A stretch of DNA of 64,000 bases, taken from the IMG/VR virus record IMGVR_UViG_3300037993_001242, positions 62,001 through 126,000 of that record; one strand, given 5' to 3'. How positions within the stretch are numbered: the first letter of the stretch is position 1; every line of letters starts with the position of its first letter. Source of the stretch: a virus. The position numbers were made by a program, and so were the translations under genes. This document shows positions 23,743 through 32,424 of this stretch, piece after piece. Below the pieces are notes generated by a model. It was given only the letters and a program-made list of their open reading frames with translations. It was not told the origin of the DNA and made no database searches.

Positions 23743-24557
23743 GGTACTGGAAAAGTCAAACCGGTGACGGCCACCAGCGGCTTGGATTCATCCAGCTTTT
23801 TGTCATGGACGTAATCGTAACGTACCGCTCCCAAAGCCGCAATCAACTCCGTGGCCATTTCCAGTGAATTGGCCGTGTCGCTGACTTTGACACATTCGTT
23901 ATGGCTATGCCAGTTGTAGTAACCGCTCGGCAGGTTCATACAGGAAAAGCTGAACCGCTGGCGCAACGCCATCACGTCCGTAAACGGATGATGCTGCCAC
24001 TTGTTCACGCCCCATTTGTTGAGAACGGGCAGACCGGCCCGGATGAAATCGCCCGCATTATCAAACAGACGCATCCCGCTCGACGTGTAGGAAAACATGT
24101 CGCGGGCCGGGCAATCAAATTCCAACACGTAACCGATGCCATCGAACATCTTGGCCTCCGCGCTGAACGCGCCCCGGCAGCCGATTTCCTCGGCGGCAAA
24201 GAAAGCTGCCGCGATATTGGGAAAGCGGTCAAGCAGTTCAAGGCAGATGTAAACACCAGCCTTATCGTCGCCGCCAAAGCCCACCTGCTTGCATTTGCGG
24301 TCGTAACCGATCAAGGTGCCGTTCTTCTGGACGATCCGAAAATACCGTTCCACCGGTTGCACCGAATCAATGTGCGCCGCCACGCACGGGAAAAATTGAG
24401 CGGTACCTTTCCTCAAAAAGACATTGTTGTAGCTGTCGACCGTGCAGGTAACGCCGGGGCGGCTGGCCACTTGCGCCTTCAGGAATTCGACCATCTGGTC
24501 TTCCCGCATAGATTGAGTGGGGACAGCCAGCACCTGTTTGAGTCGATCAACGTTCAT
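23739..24557 (-). CDS. M20/M42-like zinc peptidase
   Basis: 272 residues. The metal-site pattern of di-zinc peptidases is visible in order: H62 in AAHIDSV, GFGGDDKAGVY (bridging Asp), AAEEIGC (catalytic and ligand Glu, 123-124), LEFDCP (Asp148), and a late WHSHNEC His. It is short because the dimerisation domain is reduced. It could process peptides in the infected cell. It is convergent with the helicase gene (4-nt overlap). Such enzymes are uncommon in phages. Confidence 0.8.
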   Translation of the reverse strand: MNVDRLKQVLAVPTQSMREDQMVEFLKAQVASRPGVTCTVDSYNNVFLRKGTAQFFPCVAAHIDSVQPVERYFRIVQKNGTLIGYDRKCKQVGFGGDDKAGVYICLELLDRFPNIAAAFFAAEEIGCRGAFSAEAKMFDGIGYVLEFDCPARDMFSYTSSGMRLFDNAGDFIRAGLPVLNKWGVNKWQHHPFTDVMALRQRFSFSCMNLPSGYYNWHSHNECVKVSDTANSLEMATELIAALGAVRYDYVHDKKLDESKPLVAVTGLTFPVP

Positions 24558-24602
24558 GCTTCCAATGTACTGGCTTCTGCCGCGCTGTCAACAGAAAAAT
24601 TT

Positions 24603-24640
24603 AATACGGCCAATGACGCCGAAACGCCATTGGCCGTACA
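24603..24640 (-). terminator. Terminator after 24658-25209
   Basis: TACGGCCAATG pairs with CATTGGCCGTA around a loop of about 12 nt. On the minus strand it is followed by TTAAATTTTTC. Confidence 0.75.
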
Positions 24641-24657
24641 CCAAAAGCAGCAACTGT

Positions 24658-25209
24658 TTACCACGTCAGACCGATACCAAGCTTCCAGAGGAATCCGCTA
24701 TCGCCTCGGCTGGGCAGATCGAAGTTACCCCCGGCAAAGAGGAAGGAACTGTCACCGATGTAGTATTCAAAACTGGCTTCCGGGCCGGTGTGCCAGATAA
24801 CCGACGAGGTTGTGTCATAGGAAACTCCAGCGCTCCACCCGGTGTTCAACCACAGTTGCTTGTAAAGATGCCACGAATAATCGGAAAAAATGTCCGTTTC
24901 ACCAGCGAAGGCAGGTTCCCACGACAAGCTTTGTGCCGCGCCCACCCAGACGTTGGGAGCCTTCTTGAACGGGTCAACCGAGAGGGAAACATCAATGCCA
25001 AACTGCGTGTCGCCAGTTTTGGGCGAGGTAACTCCGGTACCACCGAGCGTCAGTTCGTAAGAACCGTACTCCTTTCCCGCATCGCTGCTCGCAGTGTTGG
25101 TGCTGAGGGTTGGAGCCGCTGGGGTATTGGTGGTTATGTCATTTGTCTGGGCATTCAGGCCGACCTGTGCCCCGGCCAACAGGGCGAATGCAATAAAAAT
25201 TCGTTTCAT
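24658..25209 (-). CDS. Outer-membrane beta-barrel-like protein
   Basis: 183 residues. The signal peptide ends LNAQ. The mature part starts with a Thr/Asn/Ala linker, then alternating amphipathic strands (YELTLGGTGV, TQFGIDVSLSV, SGFLWKLGIGLTW) and a final aromatic residue Trp, as in outer-membrane barrels. It may alter the infected cell surface, for example in exclusion of other phages (inference). Confidence 0.7.
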   Translation of the reverse strand: MKRIFIAFALLAGAQVGLNAQTNDITTNTPAAPTLSTNTASSDAGKEYGSYELTLGGTGVTSPKTGDTQFGIDVSLSVDPFKKAPNVWVGAAQSLSWEPAFAGETDIFSDYSWHLYKQLWLNTGWSAGVSYDTTSSVIWHTGPEASFEYYIGDSSFLFAGGNFDLPSRGDSGFLWKLGIGLTW

Positions 25210-25243
25210 AATTTTACGGTGTTAATAATTGGTTGCTGCTGAT

Positions 25244-26359
25244 TTAGTCGGAATTCACGGGAACCACGGAGACGAATATAAGCATCTTGCCAAGAATCAT
25301 CGTCTCCTGTTTTGTGATGCCGTTGCCGCTGAGATCAATGGTAACCGCAGAAGTTAAAGTTGTAGCGTTCTTGCCGGTTGGATCGTTGACGGCGTCGACC
25401 GTACCTTGCTTAAAGCTGTCCTTATAGCTCATACTGCCAGTCAGCGCTGGAACCGAAGTGTCAACTTCAGTAAATGCTGCTTCATCCGACACCGCAGCGG
25501 AACTAGCCGACATTTCATTTGGGATTGGCTCATTAACGCGGACATCAAACACGTATTGTCCAAGGCCGCTGGTTGCACGATGGGCATCGGGCATCCAACG
25601 AATGGTGCCAGTCAAGCGATCAACCTTCGGCACATAACCACTACCGTCGGGTGCCGGAATTGAATAATTAACATTTACCTCTTTGATGAACCACTCTTCT
25701 TTTTTGTAGTCGTAGTACAGTTCACCGTTGGCAGTAGCGGTTTGATACATCGGAATTGGCCCGGCAGCCAACGTAAGCTGCTGGAATTCCATCTTATCAT
25801 ACTTTGTAACAACAACCTGCTGCTTTTTACCGTTGATCTGGCGAGTAATGTAAACAGGTGCAAGCTTGACCTTGGTGAACCAGTCTTCCGGCCTGTTCAA
25901 CGGTTTGCCTGCGGCAAGCCCGCTAAATTTGCTGTCGGAACCGGCACGCTTGTCCAGCACGCTGAACTGCAAATCGCCGGAATTGTAGTTGTAAACGCCA
26001 TCCAACCCGATGGGCACTCTTCCGCATAAGTGGCTGATATTTTTACCGATGACCTGACCGGTCTTGGGATTCATAACATCACAGGAAAGGTCATAATAGA
26101 GGCTGCGGGGGCGAGTGACCGCTTTGGTGATGTAGCCGCCCATGATCAGCGGAGTATCAGTGATGGTGCCGTGAAAGCCGCCGCTATTGCAGACATTGAT
26201 GTTCAAGGTGTAAACATCCTTTGCCGTCGGGCCGGGGTTGACCTTCGAGTTAAAATTAATCTGCATGTCCCCCCGGATGAAAGTGGGCGGATTGGTATTT
26301 TGGGCTGGCACGGCACAGGCGACGACCAGCATGATTGCGATGGTGAGTAGTGATTTCAT
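25244..26359 (-). CDS. Exported hypothetical protein
   Basis: 371 residues with a signal peptide (cleavage near AVPAQN). The mature part is beta-rich, with repeated-looking segments and many Thr/Asn/Tyr. No catalytic motif is found. It lies 34 nt upstream of the barrel gene and is probably co-transcribed with it. It could be an envelope or adhesion protein. Confidence 0.65.
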   Translation of the reverse strand: MKSLLTIAIMLVVACAVPAQNTNPPTFIRGDMQINFNSKVNPGPTAKDVYTLNINVCNSGGFHGTITDTPLIMGGYITKAVTRPRSLYYDLSCDVMNPKTGQVIGKNISHLCGRVPIGLDGVYNYNSGDLQFSVLDKRAGSDSKFSGLAAGKPLNRPEDWFTKVKLAPVYITRQINGKKQQVVVTKYDKMEFQQLTLAAGPIPMYQTATANGELYYDYKKEEWFIKEVNVNYSIPAPDGSGYVPKVDRLTGTIRWMPDAHRATSGLGQYVFDVRVNEPIPNEMSASSAAVSDEAAFTEVDTSVPALTGSMSYKDSFKQGTVDAVNDPTGKNATTLTSAVTIDLSGNGITKQETMILGKMLIFVSVVPVNSD

Positions 26360-26389
26360 GTGTTTTAACTGTTTATGGTTTGATGATTG

Positions 26390-26563
26390 TTAAGTGTTCT
26401 TCGCGGCAGGTTTGCGTTTCGCGATGTTTATCCTGATGCTGATGCGCCCATTCCACAGTTCACCAAGATTTTTGTTGATGCGATTCCGCAGCCGGTTTAA
26501 GCTTTCCTTGGTAGCTTCAAACTTTTTGCTCGGCTCGATTACAATTCTTATGTCGCGTTTCAT
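26390..26563 (-). CDS. Small basic hypothetical protein
   Basis: 57 residues, MKRDIRIVIEPSKKFEATKE at the start, then ESLNRLRNRINKNLGELWNG and a Lys/Arg-rich tail. It fits between two genes on the same strand. It looks like a short helix-forming, nucleic-acid- or membrane-associated peptide. No family is recognised. Confidence 0.55.
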   Translation of the reverse strand: MKRDIRIVIEPSKKFEATKESLNRLRNRINKNLGELWNGRISIRINIAKRKPAAKNT

Positions 26564-26612
26564 ATTTTGACTTCGGTTTACTGAAGTTGAGAAGTCGTTT
26601 GGTTATTTGAGA

Positions 26613-26744
26613 TTATTGCTGTTGTTGACCGTCCGGTTGTGCGTCGTCGGTGTCGATTGCCCCGCCTCCAAATACGAAGGTTAGGATAATAAAGAATACG
26701 ACCAGAACGATGCCCGCGATGATTGCGAATTTTCTTTTGTTCAT
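26613..26744 (-). CDS. Single-pass membrane peptide
   Basis: 43 residues: MNKRKF, a membrane helix (about 7-26), then GGGAIDTDD and a Gln-rich end. It is in the same orientation as its neighbours, with 30-nt gaps. It may be part of the membrane-protein operon at 24658-27596. Confidence 0.5.
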   Translation of the reverse strand: MNKRKFAIIAGIVLVVFFIILTFVFGGGAIDTDDAQPDGQQQQ

Positions 26745-26774
26745 GTACCTGTGGTGTTGATTTGGTGTTGTCGG

Positions 26775-27596
26775 TTATTTCCTGCCACGACGTTCCGGGA
26801 TCACTTCGGCGTCAACTGTGTTGTCGCTGCCCAAATCCAGATTAAGGTCGGGCGGAGCGTTCAGTTCCTTGGTGGACTGTGCTTTGGCAATGGGTGTCGC
26901 AGTGGGTGTGGTGGAAATGGTGGGCTGATTGCCCTGCGCTTCCATCAGACTGGAGTCAATTTGAGCAAAGGCCGTGTTGATGCCAGTTCTTACGGCGTCC
27001 AGTGCCGCATCGTGCATCAGCTTGGTCTGGAAAGTCTCCGTGGCTTTGGCCTGCTTCATTGCCTTGGCTACGCTTTGGGCAATCTTCCATTCCGACCGCT
27101 GTTCATCGAGCCAATCGGCATAGTCGGCGAGGTTTTTCTTCGCCACGACATACTGGTCGTTTTGGAAAACCAGAAGCTGGCGCAACTTCTGGTAATTTTC
27201 CATTTGCTGACTTGGTGTATTTGGATGAAGCCGGTCGTGTTCCTGAATTTGCCGCCAAATATCCCTCAAAGAAACGTTGATTTGCATGATGCTGTCCGCC
27301 TTGCCTCGTAACGCAACCATGCTGGCCTCATATTCCTTCTCGAACTGCTCAATCGGGTTCTGCGCTGCCACGGCTTTCAATGCCTTCAACCGCCAAGTGG
27401 CGACTAACTCGGCAAAGGCCGGAATGAATTTGCTGGTAACGAAAAGCGCCGCGACGGTGAATCCCAAAGCCGCCAATGCACCGATCCCGTGTAAAATTGT
27501 AATAAACAACGGGCCAAGGATGACCAAGGCCACCAATAGCGCGCCGGAGCCGACGATGATTTCCCAGCGTTTCTGTTTTTGTTCCAAGTCAGTCAT
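26775..27596 (-). CDS. Membrane protein with coiled-coil domain
   Basis: 273 residues from ATG 27596. Two membrane helices (about 18-40 and 43-62) are followed by a long charged helical region (about 70-210, rich in Gln/Lys/Ala) and an acidic, Thr/Pro-rich C-terminus. It is first in the minus-strand membrane/export block. It could be a phage envelope scaffold. No family is recognised. Confidence 0.65.
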   Translation of the reverse strand: MTDLEQKQKRWEIIVGSGALLVALVILGPLFITILHGIGALAALGFTVAALFVTSKFIPAFAELVATWRLKALKAVAAQNPIEQFEKEYEASMVALRGKADSIMQINVSLRDIWRQIQEHDRLHPNTPSQQMENYQKLRQLLVFQNDQYVVAKKNLADYADWLDEQRSEWKIAQSVAKAMKQAKATETFQTKLMHDAALDAVRTGINTAFAQIDSSLMEAQGNQPTISTTPTATPIAKAQSTKELNAPPDLNLDLGSDNTVDAEVIPERRGRK

Positions 27597-27758
27597 AAGT
27601 TTAATTCGGGACAATTCCCGGTTTGTTTTTCAGTTCTTCAGGTGTAGCGCATTTGCGCCCGTATGTCAGTTACAGTCCAGAACAACATTTGTAATCATAG
27701 ATTTGTATACAATGACCGGCCAAGTGTCAACAACAAATTTTAGCAACGTAAGGCACGC

Positions 27759-28454
27759 ATGAGCAACGAACAAAAGATGCTTGAGGATTTGCCGGAAATT
27801 CTGCCCACTTTTGGCGATCCGGTGCGCATCGTTGAACTGGGCGTCAATGACGGATACCACACCCGCGCCATCATCGACTGGCTCGACGGCCTGCACCGTC
27901 GTTTCATTTACGTTGGCCTTGAACCCGATCCTCGCATCCACCCGATCCTGCCCACCACCGTCAATTTCGTACGCGCCGCCATCGCGAGCGAAGACAAAAT
28001 GATGGCGCTCCACCTGTCTGAAGGCGTCAGCGATGACGGCGCGATTTACAGTGGCTCGTCCTCGTTGCATCCGCCGGGAGAACTGATCCATCAGTACTGG
28101 CCCAAGATGAAGTTCCTGAAGACCACGCAGGTCATGGGCGTCACCTACGACACACTTTGCGCGCATCACGGGCTGGATGAAGTTGACTTCGTGTGGTGTG
28201 ACACCCAAGGCTGCGAAGTGGACGCCATCAAGGGCGGTTCGCAGTTTTTTCCCAAAACAAAATGGTTCTTCACCGAGTATGCCGACGCCCGTATTTACAG
28301 CGGGCAAGCAACTTTTAAGGAACTGTGCGCGATGCTCCCGGACTGGGAGGTCTACACGGATTACGGCGGTGACGCCTTGCTCAGAAATAAACACTATGAT
28401 CATCCTCTGCGAGTACTGGAAAGACAAAAATGCGGAGCGCCAAAAGGAACTTGA
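27759..28454 (+). CDS. FkbM-family methyltransferase
   Basis: 231 residues. A class I SAM fold: RIVELGVNDGYHTRAIIDWL (motif I), YVGLEPDP, then the FkbM hallmark DFVWCDTQGCEVDAIKGG. Family members O-methylate sugars or small molecules. It is the first gene of the overlapping plus-strand cassette to 34574 and overlaps the next gene by 59 nt, so the cassette is probably one transcript. Confidence 0.85.
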   Translation: MSNEQKMLEDLPEILPTFGDPVRIVELGVNDGYHTRAIIDWLDGLHRRFIYVGLEPDPRIHPILPTTVNFVRAAIASEDKMMALHLSEGVSDDGAIYSGSSSLHPPGELIHQYWPKMKFLKTTQVMGVTYDTLCAHHGLDEVDFVWCDTQGCEVDAIKGGSQFFPKTKWFFTEYADARIYSGQATFKELCAMLPDWEVYTDYGGDALLRNKHYDHPLRVLERQKCGAPKGT

Positions 28455-28998
28455 TTTCGCGCTGTCCATCAATCAAAGCCTGCCGTTCGTCAGCAAAATT
28501 ATTTTGTTCACGGAAAACGGCGCAACTTTTGACGGCCCAAAAATCGAGCACATCCCCTGCCCGAAGCGACCGACCTATTTTGAAATTTTTCAAGTAGCCA
28601 ACCGGTATTCAGACACTTGCGCGGTCATCAACACCGACATCCACTTTTTGCCTGAAACGGAGGAATGTCTGAAACGTTTCGACCTGAATATCCACGTCCT
28701 TTGCCTTTCGCGGTGGGATGCGCAGCGCGACGGCTCGCTCGTGCCGTTTACCACCGGCGGCTCGTACGACACCTACATTTTCAAAAGCCCGCTGCCCATC
28801 AGAGAGCAGTTCAGCAACCACACCGCCGGTATTCCGGGATGCGACGCCAAGCTCTGCTTCGCCATGAATCAAATTCGTTCCGCGCTCAATCCTGCCATGA
28901 CGGTGGTCACTGTCCATGTTCACATGAGCGGCATCCGCAATCTCGACTGCAACACCCGTCTCTTTGGAAACTATCACGTTGTCCCGGTTTCCAAATGA
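28396..28998 (+). CDS. GT-A-like glycosyltransferase candidate
   Basis: 200 residues from ATG 28396. It has a Rossmann-like start (MIILCEYW, SKIILFTENGA) and the segment AVINTDIHFLPETEE, which resembles the metal-binding D-x-D region of GT-A enzymes. The C-terminus has HVHMSG. The match is structural in style, not a firm family call. Neighbouring genes support a sugar-related role. Confidence 0.55.
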   Translation: MIILCEYWKDKNAERQKELDFALSINQSLPFVSKIILFTENGATFDGPKIEHIPCPKRPTYFEIFQVANRYSDTCAVINTDIHFLPETEECLKRFDLNIHVLCLSRWDAQRDGSLVPFTTGGSYDTYIFKSPLPIREQFSNHTAGIPGCDAKLCFAMNQIRSALNPAMTVVTVHVHMSGIRNLDCNTRLFGNYHVVPVSK

Positions 28999-29774
28999 AC
29001 TACGACTATTTTAACAACTGGCATCTTGGCGACTGCCTGTGGCAATGCGTGTTCCTGCGCAAAGCCGCGACGGCGCATCCCGATCACAGTTTTACTTTTT
29101 ACTGCCGGGCCGATTACCTCAATCAGCTACAGGAAGTCATCGCCGATCTACCCAACGTCACACTTAAACCACTGGAGCAAAAGACACCGGGCGCTATTGA
29201 CTGCTGGATGGGCACTGGAGCCTACAACGGCAAGCAGTACTGGCACAATCATCCGCAGCGGAACGATGTCGTTTTCTTTTTCATCGACTGGTTCAACCGC
29301 CTGTGCGAGCAATCCAAAATAGAGCCGCTCTTTCGTGACCGAACGGACTGTCTTTTCGAGTATCCGGCGCTCCACAGCATCAATGCCCCGACCCCGGACT
29401 TTGATTATCTGGTCATCAATTCCGCACCCCTGAGCGGCCAATTTAACTGGAACCCGACCGCCATGAACCATCTGATCCAGCGGCTGTCGCAAAAACAACG
29501 CGTCATCACAACCAACGCCTCCGCTGTAACCCATTTATTCTGCACGGAAAAACAAGGCATGACGGTGACACAGATTGGCAACATTTCTTTGCGCGCCAAA
29601 GGCATTGTGATGGTGGCCAACGGCCCTTGCTGGCCCACTTACAATGTCCAGAATTTATCCAAACCACGCGTCGTTTTGCTAAATCAGGTAAAAATTGATT
29701 ATGGCGCTCCCAATCCACACTTCAACAGTACGGAAGCGGCTGAAGCATATCTTCAACAACAAGGACTGCTATGA
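28995..29774 (+). CDS. GT9/heptosyltransferase-like protein
   Basis: 259 residues, start overlapping the previous stop (ATGA). The N-terminus WHLGDCLWQCVFLRK resembles the donor-domain entry of glycosyltransferase family 9. A second Rossmann-like half follows (YLVINSAPLSG, then QRVITTNASAVTHLF), and GIVMVANGPCWPTY is like the donor-sugar loop. It could add a sugar to a phage or host glycan. Confidence 0.55.
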   Translation: MNYDYFNNWHLGDCLWQCVFLRKAATAHPDHSFTFYCRADYLNQLQEVIADLPNVTLKPLEQKTPGAIDCWMGTGAYNGKQYWHNHPQRNDVVFFFIDWFNRLCEQSKIEPLFRDRTDCLFEYPALHSINAPTPDFDYLVINSAPLSGQFNWNPTAMNHLIQRLSQKQRVITTNASAVTHLFCTEKQGMTVTQIGNISLRAKGIVMVANGPCWPTYNVQNLSKPRVVLLNQVKIDYGAPNPHFNSTEAAEAYLQQQGLL

Positions 29775-30307
29775 CCTATAAAGACGAACTTTGCCGAGCG
29801 ATGAAACACCTTTCAGCCCAACCTAAGATGCGTTTCATCGGCTACAATGTACGTTACAGCCACCGGGCGGAAGGAACCTTGGTTGATATTCCAGAGCAGC
29901 AATTGATCGAAACGCCGGTGGCCGAGAATTTGATCATTGGACTGGCAACCGGCTACGCCCTGCAAAATTTTACCGTCATGGCTTACATCGAGCGCTTCGA
30001 TTTTGTCCTTAACGCGCTTGATGCCCTGATCAATCACCTGTCCAAAATCAAAAGCATGTCGGGCGGCCAATTCAATCCGAACATCCTCATTCGCACCCTC
30101 GTTGGAAATAGAAAATATCCGCTTTTTAGCGGCATGACGCACACACAGGATTTTTCAGAACCTCTTAGCCAGATGTTAAGATTTCCTGTTGTTCAGCTTC
30201 ATACGCCCGATGCGGTATTTAGGGAATATGCCCGCGCTATCGATGAATTGCAGGAGCATTCAACGCTATTGGTCGAATATCGCGACAATTATACACTCGA
30301 ATGTTAA
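29771..30307 (+). CDS. Thiamine-diphosphate enzyme, E1 beta / pyrimidine-binding half
   Basis: 178 residues. The pyrimidine-binding fold of transketolase and 2-oxoacid dehydrogenase E1 beta: LIETPVAENLIIGLATGYAL carries the catalytic Glu52 that activates the cofactor, followed by VMAYIERFDFVLNALDALIN and ILIRTLVG. The C-terminal transketolase domain is missing, so it is short against ~330 residues for E1 beta. It should pair with the PP-binding half at 33145-33795. Confidence 0.8.
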   Translation: MTYKDELCRAMKHLSAQPKMRFIGYNVRYSHRAEGTLVDIPEQQLIETPVAENLIIGLATGYALQNFTVMAYIERFDFVLNALDALINHLSKIKSMSGGQFNPNILIRTLVGNRKYPLFSGMTHTQDFSEPLSQMLRFPVVQLHTPDAVFREYARAIDELQEHSTLLVEYRDNYTLEC

Positions 30308-32424
30308 CCAACAAGTACAGCGACCTGAAGATCGTCGGGTTTCCCGACAAACTTCAATCTTTTCGTGATGGGACGATCACGGCTCCCATCTACGTGCGCT
30401 TAAAGCCGATAAATCGTTGCAATCACGATTGTTTTTTCTGCCTCGTTGCGGGCACTCGTGTAGTTACAGAAAATGGTGAAAGTGCAATCGAAAACATTAA
30501 AACTGGCGACCGCGTATTCGCGCCTGATGGAAGCCTGAACACAGTAACCGCCGTAAGCAAACGCCTTGTACATGAAACAGTTATCCTCAAATGCGGCAGT
30601 TATTCCATCGAAGCTTCTCCTGAACACCCGCTACTCACGCTGGAAAGCTGGAAGGCTGCTGGTGAATTTCACAAAGGGGATACCGCCTTTGTGCGCGTGC
30701 GGATGCGGACAAATAGTGAAAGCACACCGCCAAACGTGGAATCTTTACGTGGTAAAACACCAACCAAGAATGGCAGCTTCCGAGGAACATTACCGGCGCA
30801 TATCAAAATTGATGACAGCCAACAACCCAATGAAACGCCCAGAAGTAGCCCAAAAAATGGCGTTATCACGCAGAGGCGTAAAAACAAAATTCAGCCCAGC
30901 ACACCGCGAATTTTTATCAAAAACAGCCCGCCAACGAATGTTGTCCGACAAAAATCCAATGAAAAATCCAAAAATAGCTCAAAAAGCTTTTCGGAATCGA
31001 GTGCAGCGACCAACATCGTTGCACGAATCCGCCTTCAAAGACTGGCTGGAAGCAAACAACTTTCCAATTCAGCACACGGGCAACAATTTCATGTGGATCA
31101 ATCGAAGGAACCCGGATTTCAGAGTAACTGGACAGAAAAAAGCAATCGAATTAACACAAGGCCAGTGCTTCAACAATCATCGTATATTGCGAACAATGGA
31201 GAATTATGCCAGACCAACAATTCAACATTACCAAGCCAGCAAATGGCAATGTCTTGTGATATTCTTAAAAAAGAACACCGAACCTTGTCTACAACTGAAA
31301 AACGCGCTGATAAATTTTATGCTGCCGGAATGCAACTGGAGCGGGGTCTGGAACTACGACAAATTGATTCTGTTCGGAAAATTGCAAAAACTAAATTAGT
31401 CTATAACTTTTCTTGCAGCCCTATTGAAGCTTACGAAGCCAACGGATTTGTGGTTCATAACTGTGTATACGCACAAAGCAACCGCAAAGAAATTCCCGCC
31501 ACCGAAGACGGTCTGGATCACATTATATCCAAAATGCACGAGGACATGAATGAAGCCGACGTGATCCCAACCGACAAAATGCTGGAAGTGCTCGATGACT
31601 TCAAAGAAATCGGCGTGCGCGCCGTGACCTACTCCGGCGGCGGCGAACCGCTGATGCACCGTGACATCGTTCTTTTTATGGAGCGCACCCTGCAATACGG
31701 CATCGATCTTTCGATCATCACCAACGGTCAGTTGTTGCGCGGACGGCGGGCCGAGGTTCTGGCAGCGGCAAAATGGGTTCGCGTCAGCGTCGATTACACC
31801 ACCGCCGGACAGATGGCCTTGTCCCGCCGCGTACCCGAACGCCTTTTTGACGAAGTGCTTGATAATATCCGGCAGTTTGCAAAAATCAAACAACCGGCCT
31901 GCGACCTTGGCGTCAATTACATCATCCACCGCCAAAATTATCACGGGTTGGTGCCTTTCACCAAAGCGCTCAAAGACTGCGGCGTCACCAACGTCCGTTT
32001 CAGCCCCATGTGGATGCCTGATTTCATCAACTACCATGCACCCATTAAAGACGAGGTTGGTGCCCAGTTGCGTGAAGCCCAAAAGCTTGTGGATCATGCG
32101 TTCACGGTCAATTCAACCTTCGATCTCGGCAGCAGCGCGCATCTGCCAAATCGAAGCTATACCCGCTGTTTTTTCATGCAGATGGTGCCCGTGATCGGTG
32201 CAGACCAGAAAGTATACGCCTGCCACAACAAAGCCTACGACCATACTGGATGCCTCGGCTCCATCGCAGACAAACGTTTCAAAGACCTTTGGTTCAGCAA
32301 TGAAACCAAGCGCTTTTTTGAAACACTGAATCCGATGGAGACTTGTCGCCATCAGTGCGCCAACGACTCCAAAAACCGCAACATCCTTAACCTGATAGAC
32401 GCGCACATTGATAATTTCGTATGA
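30301..32424 (+). CDS. Radical SAM enzyme interrupted by an intein
   Basis: 707-residue precursor. Exteins are residues 1-46 and 388-707. After splicing, C40-x3-C44-x2-C(388) forms the radical SAM cluster motif (RCNHDCFF joined to CVYAQS). The TIM-barrel part includes AVTYSGGGEPLMHRD (GGE motif). The C-terminal region has several further cysteines (YACHNKAYDHTGCLG, METCRHQC), like SPASM auxiliary-cluster domains. It lies between the two thiamine-enzyme halves. The substrate is unknown, and sugar or peptide modification is inferred. Confidence 0.9.
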   Translation: MLTNKYSDLKIVGFPDKLQSFRDGTITAPIYVRLKPINRCNHDCFFCLVAGTRVVTENGESAIENIKTGDRVFAPDGSLNTVTAVSKRLVHETVILKCGSYSIEASPEHPLLTLESWKAAGEFHKGDTAFVRVRMRTNSESTPPNVESLRGKTPTKNGSFRGTLPAHIKIDDSQQPNETPRSSPKNGVITQRRKNKIQPSTPRIFIKNSPPTNVVRQKSNEKSKNSSKSFSESSAATNIVARIRLQRLAGSKQLSNSAHGQQFHVDQSKEPGFQSNWTEKSNRINTRPVLQQSSYIANNGELCQTNNSTLPSQQMAMSCDILKKEHRTLSTTEKRADKFYAAGMQLERGLELRQIDSVRKIAKTKLVYNFSCSPIEAYEANGFVVHNCVYAQSNRKEIPATEDGLDHIISKMHEDMNEADVIPTDKMLEVLDDFKEIGVRAVTYSGGGEPLMHRDIVLFMERTLQYGIDLSIITNGQLLRGRRAEVLAAAKWVRVSVDYTTAGQMALSRRVPERLFDEVLDNIRQFAKIKQPACDLGVNYIIHRQNYHGLVPFTKALKDCGVTNVRFSPMWMPDFINYHAPIKDEVGAQLREAQKLVDHAFTVNSTFDLGSSAHLPNRSYTRCFFMQMVPVIGADQKVYACHNKAYDHTGCLGSIADKRFKDLWFSNETKRFFETLNPMETCRHQCANDSKNRNILNLIDAHIDNFV
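30439..31461 (+). other. Intein within the radical SAM gene
   Basis: 341 residues. It starts CLVAGTRVVTENG (block A, nucleophile Cys), with block B GSYSIEASPEHPLLT (His). It ends VYNFSCSPIEAYEANGFVVH then N, followed by extein Cys+1. The middle in this frame is low-complexity Ser/Asn/Thr/Gln/Lys with no endonuclease, because that DNA encodes an endonuclease in another frame. All splicing residues seem present. Confidence 0.9.
30566..31399 (+). CDS. Homing endonuclease nested out of frame inside the intein
   Basis: A frame of 277 codons shifted +1 against the intein frame. It encodes a CACGCGQIV zinc loop (from about 30680), two NUMOD3 repeats (NNPMKRPEVAQKMALSRRG, KNPMKNPKIAQKAF), and a nuclease-like end: HESAFKDWLEANNF, then NPDFRVTGQKKAIELTQ, which fits a Vsr/PD-(D/E)XK core. 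The true start is uncertain (30566, 30572 or internal 30770). Both frames stay open over about 830 nt. Confidence 0.75.
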   Translation: MYMKQLSSNAAVIPSKLLLNTRYSRWKAGRLLVNFTKGIPPLCACGCGQIVKAHRQTWNLYVVKHQPRMAASEEHYRRISKLMTANNPMKRPEVAQKMALSRRGVKTKFSPAHREFLSKTARQRMLSDKNPMKNPKIAQKAFRNRVQRPTSLHESAFKDWLEANNFPIQHTGNNFMWINRRNPDFRVTGQKKAIELTQGQCFNNHRILRTMENYARPTIQHYQASKWQCLVIFLKKNTEPCLQLKNALINFMLPECNWSGVWNYDKLILFGKLQKLN

